Of a stretch of 64,000 nt of DNA, positions 19,232-28,858 are shown in pieces. Within the stretch, counting starts at the first letter, position 1. Each line of letters starts with the position of its first letter. The translations under genes and the position numbers were made by a program. The notes beneath the pieces are model-generated. The model was not told the DNA's origin and searched no databases. It was given only the letters and a program-made list of their open reading frames with translations. The stretch is taken from positions 2,548,501-2,612,500 of the forward strand of contig NZ_CP030280.1 of NCBI RefSeq assembly GCF_003287895.1, given 5' to 3'. The stretch is from Blautia argi. GTDB lineage: Bacteria; Bacillota; Clostridia; Lachnospirales; Lachnospiraceae.

Positions 19232-20268
19232 TACTTTTCACTCCCTTCCTGTACTGCGTGAATGGTATCTAAAAGCTTATCCACACCGGGATAACGCTCA
19301 CAATATTCCTCTACCATACCTTCGGTTGCCTGGCGGAAAGCCTCTTTATCCACATCTTTTACAAAGGTAACGCCCATTTCTGTTTCTGCCTCTTCCATGG
19401 CATCCTCAATGGCCTCCTCCCACAGAACCTTGTGGCTATCTGTGGAATTGTGGGCTGCCTCCAGAATGATTTCCTGGTCTTCCTTACTGATCTGATTCCA
19501 GATTTTGCTGCTCATAACCATAACGTCCGGAATCATGGCATGCTGGTCTAAGGAATAGTACTTACAGATTTCTCCGTGCTTTCCTGTAGTCAAAGCGGTT
19601 TCGTTATTCTCTGTACCGTCAATGATTCCGGTCTGCAAAGAGGTATAAACATCACCATAAGACATCGCTACCGGAGTTCCCCCCAGTGCCTGCATCATAT
19701 CCGTCTGGGATTCCATATCCTGCACACGGATTTTCAGTCCTTTTAAATCTTCCGGTGTACGGATTGGAGTATTTTTTGTGTAAAAAGAACGGGCGCCTGA
19801 TGTGTAATAAGTCAATGTTACAAAGCCCTCGTCCTCTGTGGACAAGAAGAAATCCTGCATGGCGTCAGAGTCCATAACATGATAGAAATCCTCTTCGTCA
19901 TCAAAAATATATGGCATACCAAAAGCATTATATCCCTCTTCAAAGGTTGCCAGGTTGGGAGCCGCCACCTTTGTCATGGCAATTACTCCGGCATTTAACT
20001 GCTCCATGGATTCTGTTTCAGAGCCAAGCTGTCCGTTTGGGAAAATCTTAATCTGGATTCTCCCCTCCGTTTTCTCCTCTACCTCTTTGGCAAATTCCTC
20101 CATGGCAATGTGTACGGTATGGGTTTCACTGAGCCCGTGGGACAGGGTAAGCACCATGGGATTTTCTGCGGTGGCTTCCTTACTGCTTGCCGCGCTTTCA
20201 TTTCCGCAGCCTGGGAGCATGCTCAAAGACAGGCTCGCAAGAACTGCTATTGCTGCTAACTTTTTCAT
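19231..20268 (-). CDS. dctP: TRAP transporter solute-binding lipoprotein, DctP type
   Basis: The frame begins with a GTG at 20274, but ATG 20268 has the better placed AAGGA site and gives 345 residues. A lipobox puts the lipidated Cys at residue 21 (MLPGC). The mature part is a DctP domain: IKIFPNGQLGSETESMEQL, then GLKIRVQ, where the Arg corresponds to the residue that salt-bridges ligand carboxylates in characterised TRAP binding proteins, then TSLQTGIIDGTEN. It should deliver an acidic ligand to DctQM. Confidence 0.92.
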   Translation of the reverse strand: MKKLAAIAVLASLSLSMLPGCGNESAASSKEATAENPMVLTLSHGLSETHTVHIAMEEFAKEVEEKTEGRIQIKIFPNGQLGSETESMEQLNAGVIAMTKVAAPNLATFEEGYNAFGMPYIFDDEEDFYHVMDSDAMQDFFLSTEDEGFVTLTYYTSGARSFYTKNTPIRTPEDLKGLKIRVQDMESQTDMMQALGGTPVAMSYGDVYTSLQTGIIDGTENNETALTTGKHGEICKYYSLDQHAMIPDVMVMSSKIWNQISKEDQEIILEAAHNSTDSHKVLWEEAIEDAMEEAETEMGVTFVKDVDKEAFRQATEGMVEEYCERYPGVDKLLDTIHAVQEGSEK

Positions 20269-20289
20269 TTTCACATTCCTTTCTCTTTT

Positions 20290-22792
20290 TTACATTCCAA
20301 TCATGTCAAACTGTTCAAAGGAAACGATTGCTTCGTAATCCTTCTTTGGATTTTTATATTTTATCTGCACAGATTTCAGTCTCTGACTGTAATACCAGCC
20401 GCATTCTGCTTCTTCAAACTTTCTTCTGTGCAGGAAATGAGGAAGTTCCTGTCCGTCTACCTTTACCCAGTAAGGCGCTTTTTCTCTGTGAATCATGTCA
20501 ATCTGCATGTCTTCTACCTTTGTTTCATAGCTGCCTTCGTTTGTAAAGGTAAGTACAGTTTTCTCTCCTGCTTTCATGGAGATTCTGGTTTTTAAATAAA
20601 CCCCTTTTTCGTAATCCATGGTTGCGCCGTCGTCTTCGTAAAGAGTAAACGCACTGTCCTTATCTGCTGCACAGAGAAGAGAAATTCCTGTTGTCTGCTG
20701 CTTCATCAGGTTATCCATCTTGTTAAGAGCCATAGGAATCATAGCACCACTTCTTACATACAGCGGAATGCTTCCCAAATCTACCGGAATCTCAATAATC
20801 TGTCCGCCTTCATAGGCTTCTCTTGTGTAGAAATCATAGAAAGTTTCACCCTTTGGCAGATAAACTTTTCTTGTCTTCGCACCTTTTTCCACCACGTTTG
20901 CTACTAAAAGGGAATCTCCGAACATAAAGTCCACGCCCTCGTCATAGCAGTTTTCATCCTGCTGGAAAGCGCTGCACATGGGTTCCATAATAGGAAGACC
21001 TGATTCATGGGCTCTTTCCATAAGAGAATACAGATATGGAATCATCTGATAACGGAAAGAAATGGCTTCCCGGATATATTCCTTACAGTTGCTGTACATC
21101 CACGGCTCTGTCACGGTGTTGTCAATATTAGTAGAGTGAATGGAAAATCTGGGCTGGAAAATTCCGTTCTGAATCCAGCGCACAAACAATTCCGCTTCCG
21201 GTGCAGGTCCGTAAAATCCACCGATGTCACAGCCCTGGTTTGCCACACCGGATAAACTCATACCTAAAATGGTGGCAATGTTGTATTTCAGAGAATCCCA
21301 GCAGGTCAGGTTATCTCCTGCCCAGGTCTGTGCATATCTCTGAATTCCGCAGTGACCGGAACGGCACACAATATACGGACGGGTGTTGTCAAAGGTTTCA
21401 TGTACTGCCTCGTCGGTAATATGGCACATGATGTTAGACATCACAGATTTTAACTGTCCGATGGTACCGCCTTTTCCCTCAAAGCTGCAGCGGCAGTCCT
21501 TATCCACCATGCTGTCGTATTCGCAGTTGTCATTCCACACAGAGCTGGTGCCGTATTCCAGAACATTTTCCTTCAGCATTTCTTTCCAGTTCTCTCTGGT
21601 ATCTTCGCTGGTGAAATCCACAAACATGCCTTTTCCGCCCCACCCAGGTTCCGATTCCCGGCTCTTCGCTCTGGCTGTCCTTTACAAACATGCCCTTTTC
21701 CTGCATTTCTTTTAATTTAGGGTGTACCAGCAGCATACCCGGTTTCACGTTTGGAGAAACACACACGCCTCTGTCTGTCATCTGTTTAAAAAAGTCTTTT
21801 GGGTCTTTAAAACGTTTGTCATTCCAGGTAAATACACAACGCTTAATGCCTTCCTCTGTTTCAATGGCGCAATAGCCGGAAGAAAGCTGGAAACCGTCCA
21901 CCGGAATTCCCTCTTCTTTTGTGGTATCAATGAATTCCAGAATTGCATCGTCGCAATCCTTCTCAAGTTCCGGATAATACATGGAAGAACCCAGGTATCC
22001 CAATGCGTATCTTGGAAGCATGGCAGATTTTCCGGTCAGATCTGTATAGCGCTCTACCACCTGCTTTATGGAAGGTCCTGCAATAAGGAATAAGTCAATA
22101 TCTCCGCCGTCTGCACGGTAACGGCTGTGCATTTTCCAGTAATTACTCTTTTCCTTTCCCATATCAAAATCACATTCATAGGTGTTGTGATAAAAATATC
22201 CCACAGCCTTTTTATGTTCCCGATTCAGCTTGATATAAAAAGGAATGTGCTTGTAAAGAGAATCTGTTTCTTTTGGGTTGTAGCCCATGGCGTCCTTTGG
22301 ACTCATGTTCATAAACTTCTGTGCCTTGTTAAATTCTCCGCTCTTTTCTCCGAATCCATAGAAGCAGTCCTGCGGTGTAATTTCACTGGTATGGATTCTG
22401 CGGTGATTGCTGTCTTCCATATAAGCCAAATCCACAATATCAGCATGCAGCAGTGTGTTCTCTGCATCATACACACAAATGCGGAACGGATTCTTCTCAA
22501 TCTCTACCCGAAGTTCTTTTCCCCGGATAATCGCCTTCTCTTCTCCGTCTTCCAGAAGCGCCTGTGCAAGCTGTACCCGCTTTCTTTTCCCTTCCAGGAA
22601 TCCATCCATGCGGTCTTCCCAGCCTGTCATAACCAAACTGTAAGATTCCTCTGCAAAGTCCCCGTCAAATCCCGCCCGAATTCGTACAATAGAATCTGTC
22701 AGAAAAAGCACCCGGATTTCCACACAATTTGTCCGGACAGAAACATATCCGTTTTCCTGTTTCACATCTTCTGCCTTAAAACATACTTTCAT
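20290..22792 (-). pseudogene. Glycoside hydrolase family 31 alpha-glycosidase, interrupted by a +1 frameshift
   Basis: Two overlapping frames (21530-22822 and 20290-21627) are halves of one GH31 enzyme. The first ends out of frame after GIGTW, and the second starts at MFVDFTSEDTREN. Dropping one C from CCC at 21643-21645 restores TWWGGKGMFVDFT and an 833-residue protein, matching the 837-residue paralogue downstream. The nucleophile is Asp 421 in WNDNCE and the acid/base is in WAGDN. ATG 22792 is chosen because AAAGGAG lies 8 nt upstream. It is the first gene of the TRAP operon, divergent from the AraC regulator. It is probably functional if the extra base is an error. Confidence 0.85.
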
Positions 22793-22956
22793 TGGTTCTC
22801 TCCTTTTTTCTTTCATGCCCACATTATAAGAAAACGAAAAGGAATTTCATAGACAAAATTTGCTTAAAATCGCTATATTTTTTACTTATCTTGCTCTCTT
22901 TTTTATCTTTTTTCTTGCTTTTCTTTTTCTTTCATGCTATCCTGCCTTTAAAACCT

Positions 22957-23010
22957 GGGGGCATCGAAAACGTACCATTGGGATATCTGTGTATTTGCAG
23001 CGATGCCCCC
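22957..23010 (+). promoter_or_regulatory. Perfect 10-bp GC-rich hairpin in the leader of the AraC gene
   Basis: GGGGGCATCG (22957-22966) is perfectly complementary to CGATGCCCCC (23001-23010) across a 34-nt loop. It sits about 20 nt before the AGGAGG site of the AraC gene and is not followed by a T-run. It may be a leader structure or operator of this divergent control region. Its function is unknown. Confidence 0.5.
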
Positions 23011-23043
23011 GTCCCTTTCAAATTTTACACAGGAGGCCTTCTC

Positions 23044-23862
23044 ATGCTGGACACTGCCGCCATCGTAATGTCACATGGAAAAAAACTTGCTTATGGATAT
23101 GCGGAAGGGGTCAATGACAATATGTGTCAGTCCCACTTCCATGATTTTTTTGAATTGTATTATTTAGAATCCGGGGAACGGTATCACCTGATAGAGGGTG
23201 AGTTGTATCATCTCACAGCCAATGAGGTTGTCATTTTTCCTCCCAATGTCATGCACCATTCCTACGGAGATAAGAACGTACCCTTTAAACGAATTGTTCT
23301 TTATTTTACACCGGATATGATTGCTTATCCTGAACCCTGTACCTATCTTCAGAAAAAGCCCCGGATTTTTTCTTTAAAAAAAACGAAGAAATCTCTGCTG
23401 TATTTCCTTCTGTCCATGCTTGATACAGAGTGGGACAAAGAAGAAGGAATTTTCCAGCAGGAATATCTGGAATCTCTGTTAAACCAGCTTTTGCTCACAA
23501 TTTTAAGAGCAGATTACACCCCTGTGCAAAGCACCCCGAAAACAAGACCTGCACAGGCGGTAAACTATATCCATGAACACTATGCCGAGGAAATTTCCAT
23601 TCCCGAGCTGGCAGAGATGCTCTATGTCAGTCCTTACCACCTGTGCAGAGAATTTAAAAAAGCAACCGGTAAAACCATTGTCCAGTATTTAAATATGACC
23701 CGGGTCCTCCATGCCCAGCGCATGCTTCTGGAAACGGATTACAACATCACCCGCATCAGCAAAGAAACCGGCTTTTCCAACCTCACCCATTTTAACCGGA
23801 TTTTCAAAAGCATTGCCGGCATGTCCCCCAGCGAAAAGCGCAAACAGTATAAAACCATTTAG
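23044..23862 (+). CDS. AraC family transcriptional regulator (cupin + HTH)
   Basis: The frame is open from 22792, but ATG 23044 has AGGAGG seven nt upstream, giving 272 residues. The N-terminus is an AraC-binding cupin (FHDFFELYYLESGE; NEVVIFPPNVMHH). The C-terminal 100 residues are a double HTH (ISIPELAEMLYVSPYHLCRE and ITRISKETGFSNLTHFNRIF). It is divergent from the GH31/TRAP operon and most likely activates it in response to a sugar. Its last 4 bp overlap the convergent BceB-type gene. Confidence 0.9.
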   Translation: MLDTAAIVMSHGKKLAYGYAEGVNDNMCQSHFHDFFELYYLESGERYHLIEGELYHLTANEVVIFPPNVMHHSYGDKNVPFKRIVLYFTPDMIAYPEPCTYLQKKPRIFSLKKTKKSLLYFLLSMLDTEWDKEEGIFQQEYLESLLNQLLLTILRADYTPVQSTPKTRPAQAVNYIHEHYAEEISIPELAEMLYVSPYHLCREFKKATGKTIVQYLNMTRVLHAQRMLLETDYNITRISKETGFSNLTHFNRIFKSIAGMSPSEKRKQYKTI

Positions 23863-25877
23863 TCCCTGCTGCTGACAATGCCATAGTACGCCTTGGAGGT
23901 TACCAGATACATAATAATATAAAACAGAGAAAACAGCAGATAGCAGCCCACCATAACCGCAATCAGAAGCCCTGTATTCATAACTCCTAAAAGAAGCAGG
24001 ATTTTCTGTATCATCGGAAAAGCAAAAGCTGTATGGATTCCTGCTGCCAGAAGCGGCAGGAAAAATACGGTGAGTACCTGAGAATTAATACTCTTACGGA
24101 TTTCCCGTTTTGTCATTCCCACTTTCTGCATGATGTCAAACCGTTTCTGATCCTCATATCCTTCTGTTACCTGCTTGTAATACATAATCAGAACCATGCC
24201 AACAATAAACACCAGTCCCAGCAGGATTCCCAGAATAAACATACCGCCATAGAGCGCATAAAATTCTGCCCGGGCAGAGGTACTGTCTTCAATATCTATC
24301 CGTACATATCCTTCTTGTAACAGCTTATCCCTTTCCTCCTGAAGACGTTTCGCCACCTTCATATTTTCTTTATAACTGCAGTCCAGATCAAAGCCGTAAT
24401 AATCATTTATTTCCAGTAAAGGCTCTCCCTGCACTACCTTCCATTTTTCATAGTACTCCTGTACCGTATCCATATCCTTTACAAAAATAAACATAGAAGG
24501 CATCACCTGCATGGAGTCAATGCCATTCTTTATAAATTCAGGCACTTCCTCCTTTACTTTCCACTTTGTGCCATCATCAAAACAGATTTCATCATATCCA
24601 TACTCTGTTTTTGTCTGATAAAGCAGCACTTCATCTTTCTTTAGCGTTTCCTTTTTTCCCATAATGCGGTTATAGTCCTCTAAAGGCACAATAAAAAGCT
24701 GACGGATACTGTCCATCGTATTCGTATTAAAAGCAGCAAAGTTTTCCCTTTCCAGAAAAATATTCTCCTCATCAGCCAGTCCTGCTGCCGCAAAAAATCG
24801 ATAATGCAGGGTGTTTTCTTCTTTTTGTCCCTGTTCCGCCAGTACTTTTTCAATCATCTCATGTACGCCCTGTACGATCTGCGTGTCCCCGGAGTAGGTA
24901 TACACTTCAACATTCCTTGGATACCTGGCACGCAGCTGGTCTTCCACACCGATAAACATGCAGGAAACCGCAGACACCATAACCAGCACCATAGTAGACA
25001 AGATACAGATTGACGCCAGTCCGGAACCGTTTCGTTTCATACGATACATCATAGAAGAAACGGAAATAAAATGTCCTGGTCTGTAATAATAATTTTTATT
25101 TCTCTTTAAAATTTTACACAGCAGTACAGAACCTGCACGAAACAGCATATAGGTGCTGACAATAACCATTGCCACTGCCACAAAGAACCAAATCATGGCT
25201 GCCAGAGGTTCTTCAATAGATACGGCAATATAATAGGCTCCTGCCAGAATCACAACGCCCAAAATTCCTTCCAACCAGTTTGCCTTTGGAGGCTTTTCTC
25301 CCACCGCCTCGCTTTTTAAAAGTTCAATGGGTCTGGAATTGGAAACCTGAATCAGACACTTTATCAGAATTAAAAGAAAAATTCCTCCGAAAACCTTTAA
25401 GGTCAGAGCCAGGGACTGCATACTGATTGTAAAACCAAAATCTGCTTCTCCGTTCAGAAGAGAAACCATGACAAGCTCTGCTGCCTTTGAAAACAGAATC
25501 CCTGTAAAAATTCCCAAAAGGAGGGAAACTACAGACACCTGCACACACTCCCAGGCAATCACTTTTGCCAGATTCTTCTTTCCCATACCCAATACATGGT
25601 ATAGGCCAAACTCTCTCTTCCTTCTTCGCATGAGAAAAGAATTGGTGTAAAAAATAAAAATCAGTGCAAATCCTCCCATAATCCCACAGCCAAGGGATAA
25701 AACAGACTGCATGGTCGCCCCGCCCTGCATGGCGTGAACAGTAGGGCTGGTACATAAGAAAATCAGGATATAAAACATAAAAATCATGCCAATATTTGCC
25801 AGAATATACGGCAGATAAATTTTTTTATTTTTCTTTATCCCCGTCCAGGCAATTTTATAATAAAACCCTCTTTTCAC
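23859..25877 (-). CDS. ABC transporter permease, BceB/FtsX type
   Basis: This 672-residue permease starts with GTG 25877, preceded by GGAGG, and overlaps the ATPase stop as GTGA. Hydrophobic segments cluster at residues 15-290 and at the C-terminus, separated by a long extracytoplasmic region of about 200 residues. That is the hallmark of BceB-type peptide-sensing and detoxification transporters. With the ATPase, kinase and response regulator next door it forms a BceRSAB-type module. Such modules respond to bacitracin, lantibiotics or similar cell-wall antibiotics; the specific drug cannot be predicted. Confidence 0.9.
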   Translation of the reverse strand: MKRGFYYKIAWTGIKKNKKIYLPYILANIGMIFMFYILIFLCTSPTVHAMQGGATMQSVLSLGCGIMGGFALIFIFYTNSFLMRRRKREFGLYHVLGMGKKNLAKVIAWECVQVSVVSLLLGIFTGILFSKAAELVMVSLLNGEADFGFTISMQSLALTLKVFGGIFLLILIKCLIQVSNSRPIELLKSEAVGEKPPKANWLEGILGVVILAGAYYIAVSIEEPLAAMIWFFVAVAMVIVSTYMLFRAGSVLLCKILKRNKNYYYRPGHFISVSSMMYRMKRNGSGLASICILSTMVLVMVSAVSCMFIGVEDQLRARYPRNVEVYTYSGDTQIVQGVHEMIEKVLAEQGQKEENTLHYRFFAAAGLADEENIFLERENFAAFNTNTMDSIRQLFIVPLEDYNRIMGKKETLKKDEVLLYQTKTEYGYDEICFDDGTKWKVKEEVPEFIKNGIDSMQVMPSMFIFVKDMDTVQEYYEKWKVVQGEPLLEINDYYGFDLDCSYKENMKVAKRLQEERDKLLQEGYVRIDIEDSTSARAEFYALYGGMFILGILLGLVFIVGMVLIMYYKQVTEGYEDQKRFDIMQKVGMTKREIRKSINSQVLTVFFLPLLAAGIHTAFAFPMIQKILLLLGVMNTGLLIAVMVGCYLLFSLFYIIMYLVTSKAYYGIVSSRD

Positions 25878-26638
25878 TGCTCTTCACCTCCTGCTGACAG
25901 CATGGTCAGAGTGCTGGAAATCTTTTCATACATCTGCTGGTTCGTGTCCTTTCCACGATAAATCTGATGAAAGACCTCTCCGTCCTTAATAAACAGAACC
26001 CGGTTGGCATGACTGGCTGCCTTTACAGAATGCGTCACCATTAAAATGGTCTGTCCGTCTTCGTTTACGGTTCCAAAGAGGCGCAGCAGCTCGTCTGTGG
26101 AACGGGAATCCAGCGCTCCGGTGGGTTCATCTGCCAGAATCAGGCGGGGATTTGTAATCAGCGCCCTTGCCACAGCAGCTCTTTGCTTCTGCCCGCCGGA
26201 CACCTCATAAGGATATTTATCCAGCAGCTCTTTTATACCCAGCTTTGCTGCCAGAGGCTCTAAAAGTGCCTCCATTTGCCTGTGATGCTTTCCCCCAAGC
26301 ACCAGAGGCAGGTAAATGTTGTCCCGGATAGAAAAGGTATCCAGCAGATTAAATTCCTGAAAAACAAAGCCCAGATGATTTCTCCGAAATACGGAAAGGT
26401 CTGCGTCTTTGATTCTGGAAATATCTCTGCCGTCTAAAAGCACGCTTCCCCCTGTGGGTCTGTCCAGAGCTGCCAGAATATTTAAAAGCGTGGTCTTTCC
26501 GGAACCGGATTCCCCCATGATTGCTGTATATTCACCTTCTTCTATACTGAAGTTTACGTTTTTTAATGCCTGTACCTGATTGCCTCCAAAACGGGTGGTA
26601 TAGGTTTTTTTCAGGTTTTTCACTTCCAAAATTGTCAT
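25874..26638 (-). CDS. ABC transporter ATP-binding protein, BceA type
   Basis: ATG 26638 follows GGAGG and gives 254 residues; a longer frame to 26713 would cover the upstream regulatory region. Features are Walker A GESGSGKT (residues 42-49), signature VSGGQKQR, Walker B LILADEPTGALD and the H-loop VTHS. It is the MacB/LolD-like ATPase partner of the downstream permease. It has its own upstream operator, separating it from the two-component genes. Confidence 0.92.
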   Translation of the reverse strand: MTILEVKNLKKTYTTRFGGNQVQALKNVNFSIEEGEYTAIMGESGSGKTTLLNILAALDRPTGGSVLLDGRDISRIKDADLSVFRRNHLGFVFQEFNLLDTFSIRDNIYLPLVLGGKHHRQMEALLEPLAAKLGIKELLDKYPYEVSGGQKQRAAVARALITNPRLILADEPTGALDSRSTDELLRLFGTVNEDGQTILMVTHSVKAASHANRVLFIKDGEVFHQIYRGKDTNQQMYEKISSTLTMLSAGGEEQ

Positions 26639-26743
26639 CTCGTTTTGTTCCTCCTGTTTCTTTCTTCTTAACTTACAACCCCATTGTAACAAAACAGGGA
26701 AATGTCCTGCCATAACTTCGGCTTACATTTCCCTGCTCTCGTC

Positions 26744-26757
26744 TTACATTTTTGTAA
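26744..26757 (-). promoter_or_regulatory. BceR-type operator TTACA-N4-TGTAA
   Basis: A perfect inverted repeat TTACATTTTTGTAA lies about 106 bp before the bceA-type start. It matches the known consensus TNACA-N4-TGTAA of BceR-like response regulators. A further half site (TTACA) lies at 26723-26727. It implies that the adjacent response regulator controls the ABC genes separately from its own operon. Confidence 0.7.
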
Positions 26758-26775
26758 GATGGCTGTAATTTTCTG

Positions 26776-27783
26776 TTATTCGGTTTCCAGCTGTGCCTTT
26801 CTCAAATCCAGATACACGGCAGTTCCTTCCCCAATACAGGATTCTGCCCGGATTTTATGTCCGAGACGTTCACAGATGCGTTTGCATAAATACAGTCCGA
26901 TTCCGCTGGCTTTTTTTTGCAGCCTTCCGTTACAGCCTGTATACCCCTTTTCAAAAATCCTGGGCAAATCCTCCGGCGCAATACCAATTCCCGTATCCCG
27001 GACACATAAAACGCCGGGTTCTGTTTCTTCTATAGAGATGCTCCCTCCGGCTTTGGTATACTTCAGGGCATTGGACAATACCTGCTCCAGAACAAACAGA
27101 ATCCACTTTTCGTCTGTCAGTACACAACCCTTTATGGGCCTGTATTCCAGACGGATTTTTCCCCGGATAAAGAAGGAGGAAAACTTGTGCAGCGCCTGTT
27201 TCACAATGCTGTCTGTGGCATATTCCCGAAACACATAATCCGTATCTTCGCTGTCCAGACGAAGATAGCAAAGCACCATGTCCGCATACTGTTCAATCCG
27301 CATCAGATCGCTTCTGATATCTCTGGCAAGCGTGGTATCCTCATTTTCCAGATTCAGATGCATGGAAGCAATGGGGGTTTTGATCTGATGCGCCCAAAGA
27401 GTGTAATATTCTATCATATCCCGGTATTTCTGACTGTCCCTTGCTTCTAACTCCCGATATCTTCTGTCCAGCTCCCTGATTAATTCCTGATAATCCTGTT
27501 CTAAAATTCCCTCTGTAAGGGGCAGACTGTCCACAAAAAACTCCTTTTGTGTGCAAAGCCTTCCAAGCTGTCTGCGATTTTGACGAAACTTCCTGAAATG
27601 GGGAATCAACACCACAAATCCCAGAAATCCGCAAACTGCACTGGCATAAAGCGCTGCTGCTGCCGGTATCTGATACAGAACAAAGAACAGAATAAAAATA
27701 CAGGAAAACGCTATATATAAAAACACCACCCTGCTATGCTGCTTCAAATAATCTTTTAAATCTTTTAAAAACGCTCTTGTCAT
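26776..27783 (-). CDS. Sensor histidine kinase, BceS type (intramembrane-sensing)
   Basis: ATG 27783 with GGAG nine nt upstream gives 335 residues; an earlier ATG at 27813 would overlap the regulator gene by 11 bp. Two membrane segments lie near residues 20-60 with almost no extracellular loop, as in BceS kinases that sense through their transporter. The phospho-acceptor is His 132 in HQIKTPIAS. The ATPase domain carries NALKYT, DTGIGIAPEDLPRIFEKGYTG and GIGLYL. It phosphorylates the regulator encoded just upstream. Confidence 0.9.
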   Translation of the reverse strand: MTRAFLKDLKDYLKQHSRVVFLYIAFSCIFILFFVLYQIPAAAALYASAVCGFLGFVVLIPHFRKFRQNRRQLGRLCTQKEFFVDSLPLTEGILEQDYQELIRELDRRYRELEARDSQKYRDMIEYYTLWAHQIKTPIASMHLNLENEDTTLARDIRSDLMRIEQYADMVLCYLRLDSEDTDYVFREYATDSIVKQALHKFSSFFIRGKIRLEYRPIKGCVLTDEKWILFVLEQVLSNALKYTKAGGSISIEETEPGVLCVRDTGIGIAPEDLPRIFEKGYTGCNGRLQKKASGIGLYLCKRICERLGHKIRAESCIGEGTAVYLDLRKAQLETE

Positions 27784-27802
27784 TCCTCTCAACTCCTGCC
27801 TT

Positions 27803-28477
27803 TCATTCGGCAATCAGATAGCCCATTCCCACCTTTGTGGTAATAAAATCCGTAAGTCCTGATTTTTCCAGCTTTTTGCGAAGGCGGTTTACATTCACAC
27901 TTAAGGTATTTTCATCTACAAAGCTGTCATTTTCCCACAGCTTTTCCATAAGCCGTTCTCTGCTTACAATCTTTCCCTTTTGCTCCATTAAGGTGAGTAA
28001 AATCCGATATTCGTTTTTCGTAAGTTCTATTTTCTCTCCCTGAAAATGCAGCAGGGCGTCCTCTTTTGACAAAAGCGCGCCTCTGTGTTCCAACACAGAC
28101 ACCTGGCTGCCGTAATCATAGGTTCTTCTTAAAACTGCCTGTATCTTTGCCATTAAAACAGCAAAGTCAAAGGGTTTTGCAATAAAATCATCTGCCCCTG
28201 CCTGCACTGCCATAACAATATTCAGATTATCAGAAGCAGAGGAAATGAAAATCACCGGAACCTTGGACACCTCTCTGATTTTCTGACACCAGAAATATCC
28301 GTTAAAAAAGGGAAGGGAAATGTCCATTAAAACCAGATGAGGTTCATACGCTGCAAATTCTGCCATAACCTCATGAAAATTCTCTGCACACCTGGCGTCC
28401 ATGCCCCAGGCATTGGTCTGTTTTTCTATAGCTCCGGAAATACCCGGGTCATCTTCTACAATAAAAATTCGATACAT
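27803..28477 (-). CDS. Response regulator, BceR/OmpR type
   Basis: ATG 28477 with AAGGAG gives 224 residues; the frame extends to 28603 without ribosome-site support. The receiver domain has acidic residues EDD at 8-10, phospho-Asp 52 (LMDISLPFFNG) and Lys in AKPFD. The C-terminal winged helix ends with ENTLSVNVNRLRKKLEK and TKVGMGYLIAE. It likely binds the TTACA-N4-TGTAA site at 26744-26757. Confidence 0.92.
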   Translation of the reverse strand: MYRIFIVEDDPGISGAIEKQTNAWGMDARCAENFHEVMAEFAAYEPHLVLMDISLPFFNGYFWCQKIREVSKVPVIFISSASDNLNIVMAVQAGADDFIAKPFDFAVLMAKIQAVLRRTYDYGSQVSVLEHRGALLSKEDALLHFQGEKIELTKNEYRILLTLMEQKGKIVSRERLMEKLWENDSFVDENTLSVNVNRLRKKLEKSGLTDFITTKVGMGYLIAE

Positions 28478-28593
28478 GGGTTTCTCTCCTTTTTCCATAA
28501 CAAAATTCCTCAGAAACACGCCCTGCCTTTCCACCTTCCCGGCAGTCTGATAACCGGTATCTACGAAGTTCCATAGTCCTTCCCAAATATAAT

Positions 28594-28629
28594 CTGCCAC
28601 CATGTGGCAGCAAGCTGATATTCATTATA
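28594..28629 (-). promoter_or_regulatory. Candidate -10 box and leader hairpin of the BceRS-type operon
   Basis: On the minus strand a TATAAT box lies at 28624-28629. It is followed within the leader by the inverted repeat CTGCCAC-CAT-GTGGCAG at 28594-28610. No good -35 is present; the expected position falls in the T-run of the upstream terminator. The rest of the 28478-28858 gap has only short palindromes, such as GCTTGCGCAAGC at 28817-28828 and ACTGCAT/ATGCAGT at 28731-28759. Confidence 0.4.
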
Positions 28630-28639
28630 CCACGCACGC

Positions 28640-28682
28640 AAAAAAAAAGAAACCTGCCCTGCCAACGACAAGTTTCTTTTTT
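28640..28682 (-). terminator. Intrinsic terminator after the second dipeptide/nickel ABC operon
   Basis: GAAAC near 28649-28653 pairs with GTTTC at 28672-28676, extended by flanking A and T runs. Read on the minus strand it ends in TTTTTTTT. It lies between the last ABC gene (ending at 28859) and the BceRS-type promoter. Confidence 0.6.
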
Positions 28683-28858
28683 ATGGGATTTCAAACTCTT
28701 TATATGCAATACAGTGTGCGGAGGTTTTATACTGCATATATTCTGCATATTCATGCAGTGAATTCCTACAGTTATTTGAAACGGTAACTGTACTTATATC
28801 CTATCTCAAATAGCCTGCTTGCGCAAGCCTGCCCGGGGGATACATTTTTGTTTTTTTT

